Shown: positions 7,870 to 16,915 of the stretch, piece by piece
Layout: each line of letters begins with the position of its first letter
How positions within the stretch are numbered: position 1 is the first letter of the stretch
Source of the DNA: Stentor coeruleus
Lineage: Eukaryota; Ciliophora; Heterotrichea; Heterotrichida; Stentoridae
Reading direction: 5' to 3'
Assembly (NCBI GenBank): GCA_001970955.1
Contig: MPUH01001133.1
Location: forward strand, 1 to 23,158
DNA length: 23,158 nucleotides
Program-made: the position numbers and the translations under genes
Notes under the pieces: model-generated
Databases searched by the model: none
What the model was told of the DNA's origin: nothing
The model's input: the letters and a program-made list of their open reading frames with translations, nothing else

Positions 7870-9912
7870 TTATTGTAATTGTAAAGGAGTCCTTGGGATT
7901 TTATCTCTTGAGCCAAATAATTTTGAATAATCGTTTGTGATATTTGCTGGGACTACTTTACTGTTTGATACTTTTTTTTCTGGATCAATACGTCGGGCGC
8001 TAAGAGGTTTAGGGTTTTTACTTTCTTCTAAATCTTTACGACTTGATGTTGTGATAGGGATTTTGTTTTTGTCATAACGTTCTTTTAGAAGATTTTCACC
8101 AGTGAGGATATTAGGATTATCTATGATATCGTCCATATCTTCGTCTTCAGGGATTTCTTCATCTTCACTACCACTTTCGATGGGTTCATCGATTTCTTCT
8201 TCGGCTTCATCATCAGTAGGAGCATCGTTTTCTTCTTGTTTTAATTGTTCTAATATGAAATTTATCTGTCTTTTGATGTTTTCTTCAGACTTGTTTCTTA
8301 GGACTTTGAGTTTTTTTTCCATCCCAGCCTTGTTTGCCGCATCTTTTATAGCTTTTCTTGTAAGTATTGAATATAAAGTCCCGTTTATATATGTCCTAAC
8401 TTGATTGTTTTCATGGCCAATAAATTTACTTAGCATAGAAATCACATCATTTGCATGTTTTGAAAGTTTATCTTTACCTAAAGTTCTTAAAGATAAATTC
8501 ATAAGTAATGCAGTCGCATATTCTAATGTATAATCCGCGATATTATTGATATCATTTTTAAGGATCTTCATTAGCCAGTCTAAAATATCGAGTTTAATCA
8601 TTTCTAATTGTGCAGTGCGTTTTAATGATAATTTTTGTAATACCCCTAAAGTATTTTGTCTAAGAAGATTATCTTGTTTTTCTGAATAAAGTATGCTTAT
8701 AAGTAAATTCACAAGGTTTCCTTTTTGAAGAAGATACACCCTACCTGATTTTTCTGAAGAGATAACATTAAGAAAACGTATTGTATATTCTTTAACTCTT
8801 CTAGTTGAAGATAAAAGGTTGTCTAATAATGAATCATGAGGTTTTTGAGTACAAAGGATATTAAAACGAATAAAAAACTCAAGGTTTTCCTTATGTATCG
8901 ACCTAGGTGTTCTTGTAAGTCTCCATCTTAAGGCTTGAAGTAATGCACAGATTTGTATATCATCCTGTAAAGATCTCATGTCCTTTATAATACTAGTAAA
9001 ATTCAATACTACTGGTTTCCCATCATAAACTTCTACAGGTTGATTTACTATAAGAGTTTTATCATATTTGCATAACATAGTATAAGCTTGCATAAACATT
9101 TGTTCTGAAACCGGTTTATCCATTCTAGTTTGTTCGAGCATTTTAAACAAATCTTTAGCGACACTAATAATCTCACTTGTATATTCTTCATATCTATGTT
9201 CAAGTTTGGTAAATTTCTGTTGCAATTCTAAATTCTCGCTATTCATCTGAGCAAGTTGACTTTCTAAAGCTCTTATTTGTGTCATAAGTTGCTTATCCCC
9301 ATTAGGTCCTTGAGGTTTTTCTGAGTCTATGAATTTTTCAAACATTTTCTGAAGTAATGGGGTTTCTGAAACTTGGTCCTTGCCAACTGCTAAACGGATT
9401 TTCTCTTTGAGTTTATTGAGCCATTTTATACTAAAAATACTTTTAAATGCTGGATGTTCACTTGGGTTAGGGATATAAGGTAAGGCAAAATAAGCTAAAA
9501 CTTCATCGGATTTGCTGAAAGATGAACCTTCAGCATCGAGGTATAGTTTGAATTCTTCCATGTTTTTTTTGTATTTAGAATTTATGATATCCTTTGCCGC
9601 CTGTTTGATGTTTAATTGATGACATGGGTATATAGCAAAAAATACTCTTATGAAAAATTCAAGGTTTTGAATATCTTGTTGTTGGCTTGGGTTTGAGATT
9701 ATAGGGTTCCAAAGGGTGAAGAATGATTTTGAATCACCTTTTTCTAAAGCTTCGTAGAGGAATGGTAAGGATAATGATTGATCTGGATTTTCTTTCTGAA
9801 TAGAAGATACATTTAGAAGTTTTAGGGTTTCTTTGTAACCACAATGGTCAAGGTATTCTTTGATTGTTTCTAGTAAAGCTTCTTGAGATTTTTCTTGTAA
9901 AAAATTTGACAT
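7870..9912 (-). CDS. ARMC9: ARMC9 orthologue, LisH and armadillo-like protein
   Basis: A 680-residue orthologue of ARMC9, a protein of the ciliary basal body and cilium base; human ARMC9 is a Joubert syndrome gene linked to ciliary signalling and stability. An N-terminal LisH motif (ALLETIKEYLDHCGYKETLKLL) spans about residues 12-33. The family-specific segment FALPYIPNPSEHPAFKSIF lies at about 142-160. A coiled coil follows at about 208-250, then helical armadillo-like repeats at about 300-560 with strongly conserved strings LLQALRWRLT and DYTLEYATALLMNLSLR. An acidic stretch (about 565-605) and a basic tail end the protein, as in animals, although the long vertebrate C-terminal extension is absent. 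The ATG at 9912 lies just before the LisH motif. The stop is TAA. Its 5' flank is G/T-rich on the plus strand and abuts the divergent MnSOD gene. Confidence 0.92.
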   Translation of the reverse strand: MSNFLQEKSQEALLETIKEYLDHCGYKETLKLLNVSSIQKENPDQSLSLPFLYEALEKGDSKSFFTLWNPIISNPSQQQDIQNLEFFIRVFFAIYPCHQLNIKQAAKDIINSKYKKNMEEFKLYLDAEGSSFSKSDEVLAYFALPYIPNPSEHPAFKSIFSIKWLNKLKEKIRLAVGKDQVSETPLLQKMFEKFIDSEKPQGPNGDKQLMTQIRALESQLAQMNSENLELQQKFTKLEHRYEEYTSEIISVAKDLFKMLEQTRMDKPVSEQMFMQAYTMLCKYDKTLIVNQPVEVYDGKPVVLNFTSIIKDMRSLQDDIQICALLQALRWRLTRTPRSIHKENLEFFIRFNILCTQKPHDSLLDNLLSSTRRVKEYTIRFLNVISSEKSGRVYLLQKGNLVNLLISILYSEKQDNLLRQNTLGVLQKLSLKRTAQLEMIKLDILDWLMKILKNDINNIADYTLEYATALLMNLSLRTLGKDKLSKHANDVISMLSKFIGHENNQVRTYINGTLYSILTRKAIKDAANKAGMEKKLKVLRNKSEENIKRQINFILEQLKQEENDAPTDDEAEEEIDEPIESGSEDEEIPEDEDMDDIIDNPNILTGENLLKERYDKNKIPITTSSRKDLEESKNPKPLSARRIDPEKKVSNSKVVPANITNDYSKLFGSRDKIPRTPLQLQ

Positions 9913-10534
9913 TTATTAGTAGATTTTTTTTTGAGGTTCGGTTTTGCTTTTGGTTCGGGTTTTGGGTAGATTTTTATAATAAAAGATTTTGGTGGGAATG
10001 AAGATATGGGTTTGGGTTTAGATTAGGAATTAAGCTTTAAGAATTAGGATTTGGATTTTATGACTTGAGAGTTTTTTTGATATAAAGACAAGGCTTATGA
10101 TAAATTTGTGTTTTTTTAGGAAATGAATGATTGAAGTTTTAATAAAAATTAGATGATGATGTTAAATTTTTAATAAGAGAAGTGAACAATAAAATTAATC
10201 TAGAAATGTAAATTTGTAAAGACATTCAAAGTATCTTAAAATCCAAAAAAGGTCGAATTTTTTCCTTTAAATACCAATACTCATAAGCTTCCATTCAAAA
10301 AACCAAAAACTTATCGAGCTTATACAAAAATTAACCTAAACCTAATCTAAAAAGCCCATCCTAAAAAAACATCTTAACTATCATCCCATGCCAAAATCAT
10401 CAACCTTACAACTTCAACCCACATCCTAAAATCCTCTTTAAACCCCAAACACCCTAACCCAATCTTTCTTCAAATAAAATCATCTTCTCATCTAAAGCCA
10501 TTACCTATCAAAAGCATATTTTCATATAAAATTA
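9913..10534. promoter_or_regulatory. Divergent promoter region with extreme skew switch
   Basis: These 622 bp separate two divergent genes and hold no coding sequence I can support. The left half is almost free of C on the plus strand: 9961-10080 has 32 G and 2 C. The right half is almost free of G: 10261-10500 has 72 C and 6 G. Each 5' flank is therefore C/A-rich and G-poor when read on its own gene's coding strand. The switch lies near 10190-10250. TATAAAATTA precedes the MnSOD ATG. The promoter role is inferred from position. Confidence 0.6.
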
Positions 10535-11194
10535 ATGTTGTTCCGCAGGTTCGCCAAATTCACTCTTCCCAAACTCCCTTTCACTGACAACTCCTTAGAA
10601 CCCATTTACGACAAAAAAACCATTTCCTTCCACTGGGGAAAGCATCATCAAACCTATGTTGATAAACTCAACCAAGCTGTAGGAGAAAATGATTACACTC
10701 TACTTGATATCATCCAAAATCAATCCCAAAACTCCCTTCCTCTACGTAATCATGGTGGAGGACATTACAACCATTGTCTTTTCTGGCTTTGTTTAGGTTC
10801 TAATTCATCAGAACAACCATCAGGTAAACTCTTGGCTCATATTCAAAAACAATGGGGAGACTTTTCTAAGTTTAAAAATGAATTCAATCAAGCTGCTATT
10901 AATACTTTTGGATCAGGATGGGCTTGGCTTAGTGTAAATCCTGAAGGGAAATTAGTTATTAGTAGTTCTCAGAATCAAGATAATCCTTTGATGAAAGGAA
11001 TTTTTAAAGCAAATGCTGTGCCGTTTTTTACTATTGATGTATGGGAGCATGCTTATTATTTGCAGTATCAAAATAAGAGACCAGAGTTTGTTGATAAGTT
11101 CTGGAAGGTTGTCAATTGGAAGCAAGTTGAAGATATGTATGAAAAATATGCATTACAACAAAGACCTGTTCCTGTAGACAAGATTTTAGGTTAG
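10535..11194 (+). CDS. Mitochondrial manganese superoxide dismutase
   Basis: A 219-residue Fe/Mn superoxide dismutase, which converts superoxide to oxygen and hydrogen peroxide. Metal ligands are all present: His33 (FHWGKHH), His80 (NHCLFW), Asp168 and His172 (DVWEHAYY). Tyr41 sits at the active-site Tyr34 position of human MnSOD. The GGGHYNH motif with Gly76 and the SQNQDNPLM motif with Gln148 match the manganese type rather than the iron type, whose glutamine lies in the first of these motifs. The first 10 residues (MLFRRFAKFT) are basic and hydrophobic without acidic residues and precede the mature LPKLPF start, so they fit a short mitochondrial presequence. No intron is seen. Only 29 bp separate its TAG from the next gene's ATG. 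Confidence 0.93.
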   Translation: MLFRRFAKFTLPKLPFTDNSLEPIYDKKTISFHWGKHHQTYVDKLNQAVGENDYTLLDIIQNQSQNSLPLRNHGGGHYNHCLFWLCLGSNSSEQPSGKLLAHIQKQWGDFSKFKNEFNQAAINTFGSGWAWLSVNPEGKLVISSSQNQDNPLMKGIFKANAVPFFTIDVWEHAYYLQYQNKRPEFVDKFWKVVNWKQVEDMYEKYALQQRPVPVDKILG

Positions 11195-11223
11195 GTAATT
11201 ATTAGCCCATTTACAATTATTAA

Positions 11224-13065
11224 ATGAATAAGTATCAGGATATTTTGTATAGACACCATTCAACAAGATCACATCCTACACTTCCTAATATCAACCTAAG
11301 CTCTTCCACAGTTGCTAATACTCCAAGGGATTACGACAGCCCTAATGTAAGATTTTTATCTCCTACAAACAATTTTCTCATGAATTCTAATAGGGTAGAT
11401 GATACTTGTCATATAACTATAGAATCTATATTGAAAACAAAATCAAACTCAATTAGTTACTTGCCAAAATCGAAAAACATAAGTGAATTCTCAATTAAAC
11501 AAAATGAAATCATAACTTCTTTTCTGACATCTAGAGAAAACGAACATAAAACTGGTAGTTTTTTCCCTGATATTTATTCGAGAAATATTTTGCCTACAGA
11601 AAGAGAGTTTTCTAAGCTTATTGATAATTTAAATGAAGTTGTTGTATCGAAAAACATGAAATTACATACAATACTTCAAGAGAATGAACCTGTTGATGTT
11701 ATGTTAAGTGAAGGGAAAGCTAAGTTTTTTAAGATTTTTATGAAACACCATAAAGTTCCTTTATCAATTAAAATAAAAAGAACTAAGGGGAAATTGTATG
11801 CCTATACTTCGACAACAGCACAGGAGCCTGGACCTACTAATTATGAAAAATATTATATTTCGGATTATATTGAAATTAGAGATTCTGCAACTGTTTTCAA
11901 GTATGATGTTTTATATTTAGGCATAAAATCATTTGAAGAAAGCAAATTCCGAATTGTGACAAGCTTTGGACGACAAATCAACAGCCTTGAAGAGCTCAAA
12001 AGGCTCAAACGCCAATCAATACAAGCCAGCATCCAAGAATCCCTTGAAATCAACGAAGAAGAGCAACCAATAAAATCATCCATTAAAAATGAGCCGAAAA
12101 TCACAAAAAACTTCATCGCTGAAAACAAAAACCTATCAACCGAAACATCAGATAAAGCCAGTTCTCTAACAATCCGTGCCGCAGACTGGAAAGCCCGTCA
12201 CGATCAAATCCTATCTAAAAAAAAGCAACTAATAGAAATGAAAAGGTCGAAAGCTTTAGATTCAATAAACAAACATACAATAAAAAAACAACAAGAATTC
12301 TTAAAAGCTAAAGAAGAAATCACAAAATCCGAAAAAGTAAAACTCTATTCATTTTGGCTAAAAATTATGTCACTTATCTCATGTTCTGAAATAATTCATA
12401 ATATCATAAATAAGACAAAAATCTCACGTTTACGTAGAATATCAATGAATATAAAAGCAAAACATATCCAATCAACATATAAACGATATACTAATAATAT
12501 AAAACATACAGAATCAGCTATATTAAGAGCAAGGAATTTATTATTAATATATAGAGGGAATACAAAAAATATAGAAAATCGTTTTGGATATGGAAAAGCT
12601 ATTGTTTTAACTATAAAACAAGCATCACATTTCCAGATTGTATATCGGAAGTTTTCACAATATTACAAAAGTGTGATTTTGATACAGAGAAACACGAAGA
12701 AATTTTTAGGTGTTAAAGATAAACGTATTAAAGAGCTTTTGAAAATATGGATTTCTATTGGTGAGTCTATGATTTATAGAAAAGGAAATAAGAAAGATGA
12801 TAGAAAAAGAAATAGTGTGAAATTCGTCACTTTACCTGCTCATGCTAGAGATGATGCGATTAATGGTTATTATAGAAAATGTGTGCTGAGATATAGGGAA
12901 ATGATTAGAAACTATTATTTGACTTTAAAGAATGTTAGTGATAACAAGAAAATCCATAATGCTGTTAATCAGATATGCAGTACCTCACCTCCGTTGTTTG
13001 AGTATCTGCCGAGTAATAAGGAAATGGAGCAACTCATTGAGTCTACGATAAAATCTAGGGCATAA
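11224..13065 (+). CDS. Large IQ-motif-like protein of unknown function (613 aa)
   Basis: I do not recognise an orthologue. Residues 1-100 are Ser/Asn-rich and probably disordered. Residues of about 150-250 form a beta-rich module (VPLSIKIKRTKGKLYAY ... FRIVTSFG) like the C2- or PPC-like strand modules seen in some ciliate IQ proteins; I cannot assign it firmly. A basic helical region follows (about 255-380). Then come basic helices with IQ-like elements, such as AKHIQSTYKRYTNN near 415 and SVILIQRNTKKFLG near 482-496, the kind of sequence that binds calmodulin or centrin. A cytoskeletal or cortical role is possible but not shown. The gene begins 29 bp after the MnSOD stop, so its promoter must be very short or overlap the MnSOD 3' end. 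It converges on the Aurora-like kinase gene with 166 bp between them. Confidence 0.65.
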   Translation: MNKYQDILYRHHSTRSHPTLPNINLSSSTVANTPRDYDSPNVRFLSPTNNFLMNSNRVDDTCHITIESILKTKSNSISYLPKSKNISEFSIKQNEIITSFLTSRENEHKTGSFFPDIYSRNILPTEREFSKLIDNLNEVVVSKNMKLHTILQENEPVDVMLSEGKAKFFKIFMKHHKVPLSIKIKRTKGKLYAYTSTTAQEPGPTNYEKYYISDYIEIRDSATVFKYDVLYLGIKSFEESKFRIVTSFGRQINSLEELKRLKRQSIQASIQESLEINEEEQPIKSSIKNEPKITKNFIAENKNLSTETSDKASSLTIRAADWKARHDQILSKKKQLIEMKRSKALDSINKHTIKKQQEFLKAKEEITKSEKVKLYSFWLKIMSLISCSEIIHNIINKTKISRLRRISMNIKAKHIQSTYKRYTNNIKHTESAILRARNLLLIYRGNTKNIENRFGYGKAIVLTIKQASHFQIVYRKFSQYYKSVILIQRNTKKFLGVKDKRIKELLKIWISIGESMIYRKGNKKDDRKRNSVKFVTLPAHARDDAINGYYRKCVLRYREMIRNYYLTLKNVSDNKKIHNAVNQICSTSPPLFEYLPSNKEMEQLIESTIKSRA

Positions 13066-13231
13066 GTAGTTTAAATCTATCTTTTTGGTTGGATTTTAAT
13101 ATCATTAAAAGCTATTCTCTAATATTCCTAAATAATCACTATAAAATTTAATCAATCTCCATATTAAACCTATAAAATCCACACATCCTCAAATCGAAAT
13201 TTCCAAGAACTCCTTAAAATAAGCTTATTAC

Positions 13232-14797
13232 CTAAATATCCTTAAATCCAAGAGTTGAATAAACTTCTTTCTTCAACGAAATTATCCCTCTAATCTCAGC
13301 CAGATCACTTTCAAGCTGGGCAATATCTTTATTCCTTTTCTCCAATTCTAAATAAGTATTGTTATAAACTCTCCCAAGTTCAGGTTTTAAAAGTAGTGAA
13401 TCTCTCATAGACTGCAATATTGCATTAATCAAAGGATGAAGATTTGGTTCTTTAAACATACCCAAAATATCTCTAGTATCCATAGCATAATTTCCTAATT
13501 GCGATTTATTCATCATCCACTTCATAACTTTAACAAAAGTTTTCAATCCTGCCAAATTATTCTTTTGTATCTGTAATCTTGAAGCTTGTAAAGCATAACT
13601 ATCATATTTGCTTATAAGTAATTTCTTGTAATTAGCATATTCTTTTGCTAAACGATCAGCTTCATTTTGTGCTTTAAGAACCCCATCTGTATTTTCATCT
13701 TTTTTTGGTGATGAGGATCCTGATCGATTACCAGTGATTTTTTGTATTTTTTGGGTTAGGGTTTCTAAGTATTCTTGCTTTGACAATAGGTCTTCTTGGA
13801 CTTTTTTAAGTTTACCTTGAATTGCCCCACCTGATATTACTAGATATTCGTTTTCTGGGATATTGACCACTGGAGTTTCTGGAACATTTGGAGCTTTTCT
13901 TACTTCTTTTGCTAAGCCGATTGTTGTTCTTAATGGTGGGTTTTCTTTCATCCATGGATGTTCTAAGATTTCCTCAACACCAATTCTTTCTTCTGCTGTG
14001 GTTTTTAGGAGTTTTCTAACTAAGTCTTTAGCATTTAGTGAGAAGTTTTTAGGGAAACCGATTTTGCAGTCTTTGATTTTTTTAAACAGTTCTGATTGGT
14101 TTTTCGATCGAAACGGAGCCTCGCCGACCAGGAGTTCAAAAAGAAGAACCCCCAGATTCCACATATCAAGTTTTAGTCCATGACCAATACGATCTATCAT
14201 TTCAGGGGCTAAATACTCTAATGTACCACAATAAGTACATCTATCTGAATCATAAACACTAGACCAGCCGAAATCTCCCAGTTTACTACGACTTTGACTA
14301 TCTAAGAAAATATTTTCAGGCTTTATATCCCTATGGATAATAGGAGGATCTTGAGTATGTAAATACTGAACAGCTAAGGCAACTTCACGTAAATATTGAG
14401 CTGCAGTCCTTTCATCGAAATTCTTGAACTTACATAGTTTCTGGAATAGATTCCCACCTTCAGCAAGCTCCATGATCATATACACATTATTTTCATCTTC
14501 AAAGTGATTGTGGAGTTTGATGATGTTTGGATGGTCAATCGAATACATAATCCGAACTTCTTTTTTCAACTGTTCAACCATGTTCCTTTCCAATATTTTT
14601 GCCTTGGAAATTACTTTGATTGCATATAAGCTTCCTGTTGCTATATGCCTTACTTTGAATACTTGACCAAAAGCTCCTTCACCAATTGCTTTTCTTGATA
14701 GACTTTGGAAATCCCCAACGTTGCATTCACGTTCTGAATTACTTGCCACGCTGGGGGATAGAAACAGAAGTCTTCTTTTGACTTTATTTACTTCCAT
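13232..14797 (-). CDS. Aurora-like Ser/Thr kinase with helical tail
   Basis: A 521-residue kinase. Its catalytic domain (about residues 30-285) has every key residue: glycine loop GEGAFG 39-44, Lys61, alpha-C Glu80, HRDIKPEN with Asp157, DFG Asp175 and APE at 197-199. The activation loop DFGWSSVYDSDRCTYCGTLEYLAPEM resembles Aurora kinases (DFGWS, CGTL-Y), with Thr188 at the position of human Aurora A Thr288, so autophosphorylation control is likely. Unlike typical Auroras, which end soon after the kinase domain, it carries about 235 further residues: a linker, a coiled coil at about 330-350, a Ser/Lys patch (GSSSPKK), then helices to the end. It may act in mitosis, the basal body or the cortex. 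Other AGC/CaMK-like ciliate kinases are possible, but DFGWS favours Aurora. Stop TAG. Confidence 0.82.
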   Translation of the reverse strand: MEVNKVKRRLLFLSPSVASNSERECNVGDFQSLSRKAIGEGAFGQVFKVRHIATGSLYAIKVISKAKILERNMVEQLKKEVRIMYSIDHPNIIKLHNHFEDENNVYMIMELAEGGNLFQKLCKFKNFDERTAAQYLREVALAVQYLHTQDPPIIHRDIKPENIFLDSQSRSKLGDFGWSSVYDSDRCTYCGTLEYLAPEMIDRIGHGLKLDMWNLGVLLFELLVGEAPFRSKNQSELFKKIKDCKIGFPKNFSLNAKDLVRKLLKTTAEERIGVEEILEHPWMKENPPLRTTIGLAKEVRKAPNVPETPVVNIPENEYLVISGGAIQGKLKKVQEDLLSKQEYLETLTQKIQKITGNRSGSSSPKKDENTDGVLKAQNEADRLAKEYANYKKLLISKYDSYALQASRLQIQKNNLAGLKTFVKVMKWMMNKSQLGNYAMDTRDILGMFKEPNLHPLINAILQSMRDSLLLKPELGRVYNNTYLELEKRNKDIAQLESDLAEIRGIISLKKEVYSTLGFKDI

Positions 14798-15052
14798 CTT
14801 TAGTATTTTTAATAATTATTTTTGATTGGGTTTTTCTTAGTTTTGTAGTTCATTTTTATATTTGGGATATGAGAGTTGCGATTAAATTAAACTATGAAAG
14901 GTATGTTTTTTTGTGTGTTCAAAATGATTTTTAAGGAGATGGTTTTTACTTGATATAAAGATAATTTATTTTTATTTTTTAAGTTTGTGAGGGTTTTATT
15001 TAGTTTTATGGTATTCAATTGATTAACTATTAGTATTCACAGAATTTTGGAA
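14798..15052. promoter_or_regulatory. 5' flank of the Aurora-like kinase gene
   Basis: These 255 bp lie between two same-strand genes. On the plus strand they are T- and G-rich and poor in C, so on the kinase's coding strand the flank is A- and C-rich. This matches the 5' flanks of ARMC9, MnSOD and the SAP/RAP gene. No motif or coding sequence can be named. Confidence 0.35.
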
Positions 15053-16501
15053 TTAATTAATAAAACTGAGAAGATCTGAAACTGATAACTCGTTATCAGA
15101 GATTTTATATTTATCTTTAGTCTTCTGAAGTACTGAGGCTACTCTGTTTTTCTCAACATTAAAAGATCCCATCATATGAACATAAGATATTATAGCTGAT
15201 ATAATCACCGATTTTTTTTTCAAATCATGATTCTGTTTATCATATTCATCTCCAAATTCATTAAGTGAATCCAAAGCGCTCTCAACAGCATTTTCTACCA
15301 TATACTCCCAATAATCAGTTTTTTTCCATAACTGGTGATCAACAATCAAAGTCTGAAGGTATGTTTTTTCTTGTGTCGTTCCTGTATTTTGCAATTCTTT
15401 AACCATAAAAAATGTTTGTGAAAGAATTATACACTGTTTAGCCATCCCTAAATGCTCAATATTATATAAGCAATTTAAAGCCATATTAAAAAGTTCCCCA
15501 AGGTCTTTAAAAGTATTAGCATGTATTCTAAACTCTCCATTTTTTCTTTTTTCATTAAGTAAAGTGATAAGTTTTTTTTTCCCATTTTCTTTAACTAAGC
15601 ATTCATGGAAATACTCTTTATCTTTATTTGTTAGAATTACACCAGACCAGCAATTGTTTATAATATTTAAAAGTCGTTCATCTGGTTTGATATTGCTAAG
15701 ATCTATACTATTTCTATTAAGACTTTGTGCATAGCTTATAAAACTCTGTTCATCAATTTTATTCCCAGTATAAGTTGAATCAATAAATATTTTCTGTTCA
15801 GTATCTGGGTTAAAAATATCCAAAGCTATAGGTAGATTATCTAAATGCATTTTCATTGAATAAATATTCCCAGCTTCTCCTGCTATAAGAACTTGCATGA
15901 CCTGGCGTAAAGTTTGCATTTTTTCAAGATTTTGGTCTTGGTACACCTGAAGCACTCGCTTCATGTTTTCTTGGAAAATCATGTTGAAAGAATTCAAATG
16001 GCTTATTGCAACCATATAAGATTTATGGCTATTATCTTCTTGTTGAGCAGCTTTTGAGTTAAACTTTCCTGTAGTTAATTCATTTTCTTTACAAGTCTTC
16101 CAATATTTACCTCGGCATTTTAAATGCTTTTTTACGAGCTTTTCACGTTCGAGGACCATTTTTTTCCCAAGATGTTTGAATTCTTGATTATATGAATCAT
16201 GAGATATGAGAAGCTTTTTAAGTTTTGTATAAATATCATCAATAAAGTAGTTTGATTGGTTTATTAAATGCTCAGAGCTTTCAATATAAAATGTTTTAAG
16301 GCCTTGGAAAATAGGAGCCATAGTGCCGAAGACCCTTTCAAATAAAGGGAGTCTGCCTAATTTTTCAAGCCCCTTACCATAATTCCTATCGAGTTCAGCT
16401 TTATCTTTGATAAAATTGGAAAAATCTTCAAGTATTCCCTTGTTTTCAGTCCAAAAGTATCGGACATCAGCAAATCTGTCCCAAAGACCTAAATAATTCA
16501 T
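15053..16501 (-). CDS. F-BAR protein with SBF2/KIAA0513-like C-terminal domain
   Basis: A 482-residue protein. Residues of about 5-250 form an F-BAR domain, opening with an FCH segment (LWDRFADVRYFWTENKGILEDFSNFIKDKAELDRNYGKGLEKL) and continuing as long charged helices (REKLVKKHLKCRGKYWKTC, MIFQENMKRVLQVYQ). F-BAR dimers bind and bend acidic membranes, for example at endocytic or contractile-vacuole membranes. The C-terminal part (about 285-440) resembles the helical SBF2/KIAA0513 domain: FRIHANTFKDLGELFNMALNCL, then a GMAKQCIILSQTFF helix and YLQTLIVDHQLWKKTDYWE. The usual partner of F-BAR, an SH3 or RhoGAP domain, is missing. The first ATG opens directly on the FCH segment. The F-BAR call is firm; the C-terminal family is a weaker, motif-based match. 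Stop TAA. Confidence 0.78.
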   Translation of the reverse strand: MNYLGLWDRFADVRYFWTENKGILEDFSNFIKDKAELDRNYGKGLEKLGRLPLFERVFGTMAPIFQGLKTFYIESSEHLINQSNYFIDDIYTKLKKLLISHDSYNQEFKHLGKKMVLEREKLVKKHLKCRGKYWKTCKENELTTGKFNSKAAQQEDNSHKSYMVAISHLNSFNMIFQENMKRVLQVYQDQNLEKMQTLRQVMQVLIAGEAGNIYSMKMHLDNLPIALDIFNPDTEQKIFIDSTYTGNKIDEQSFISYAQSLNRNSIDLSNIKPDERLLNIINNCWSGVILTNKDKEYFHECLVKENGKKKLITLLNEKRKNGEFRIHANTFKDLGELFNMALNCLYNIEHLGMAKQCIILSQTFFMVKELQNTGTTQEKTYLQTLIVDHQLWKKTDYWEYMVENAVESALDSLNEFGDEYDKQNHDLKKKSVIISAIISYVHMMGSFNVEKNRVASVLQKTKDKYKISDNELSVSDLLSFIN

Positions 16502-16915
16502 TTTATATATTGTATCATCATAATCCTAATAAAACTCAATAAAGTTTACCCTATAATTGTTCTATGTGTTCCCAATAATATTTAACTACATCAGTAATCT
16601 TTATAAACATAAAAACCTTGATTAAAAGTTTCCTACAAGATGTATTGACATAATAAAAAACTTGAATTTCCTCTGATTTACCCTAGTAAAAAAATATATC
16701 TAATACAGTATCCAATTTGACTTCACTAGGATAAAAAAAATTTGAACCGACTTATCAGATTTCATTAATATATATTTTGTTAATTATATCTTCCTTCATA
16801 ATCTAATAATATCTTTCACTTAACCCTGAATATAATCTAAACTATTTTCTAATATAAAAATCTAAATAATATAAACTTTCTTCCTAATAATATTAAGCTA
16901 ATCCTAATCAAGTTA
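16502..16915. other. Intergenic stretch between two minus-strand genes
   Basis: These 414 bp are AT-rich and C-biased on the plus strand throughout. That fits the 3' flank of the SAP/RAP gene but not the usual bias of a 5' flank for the F-BAR gene, so the skew rule has exceptions. I see no RNA gene, repeat or coding remnant. Confidence 0.5.

Noticed and set aside
8102-8404. A Ser-rich plus-strand frame of 100 residues.
   Set aside because: It is antisense to the acidic tail of ARMC9 and has no independent support.
10441-10465. ACCCTAACCC resembles a telomeric repeat unit.
   Set aside because: It is a single unit inside a C/A-rich promoter flank between two genes; there is no tandem array.
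11190-11205. A 16-nt GTTAGGTAATTATTAG string overlapping the MnSOD stop could be an intron.
   Set aside because: It starts GTT and lacks A at position 11 as expected for a 16-nt intron. It would add only a few residues beyond the normal SOD C-terminus.
11865-12128. A minus-strand frame of 87 residues.
   Set aside because: It lies inside the IQ-like gene on the opposite strand and has no promoter space or family similarity.
13863-14183. A plus-strand frame of 106 residues.
   Set aside because: It is antisense to the conserved kinase domain of the Aurora-like gene.
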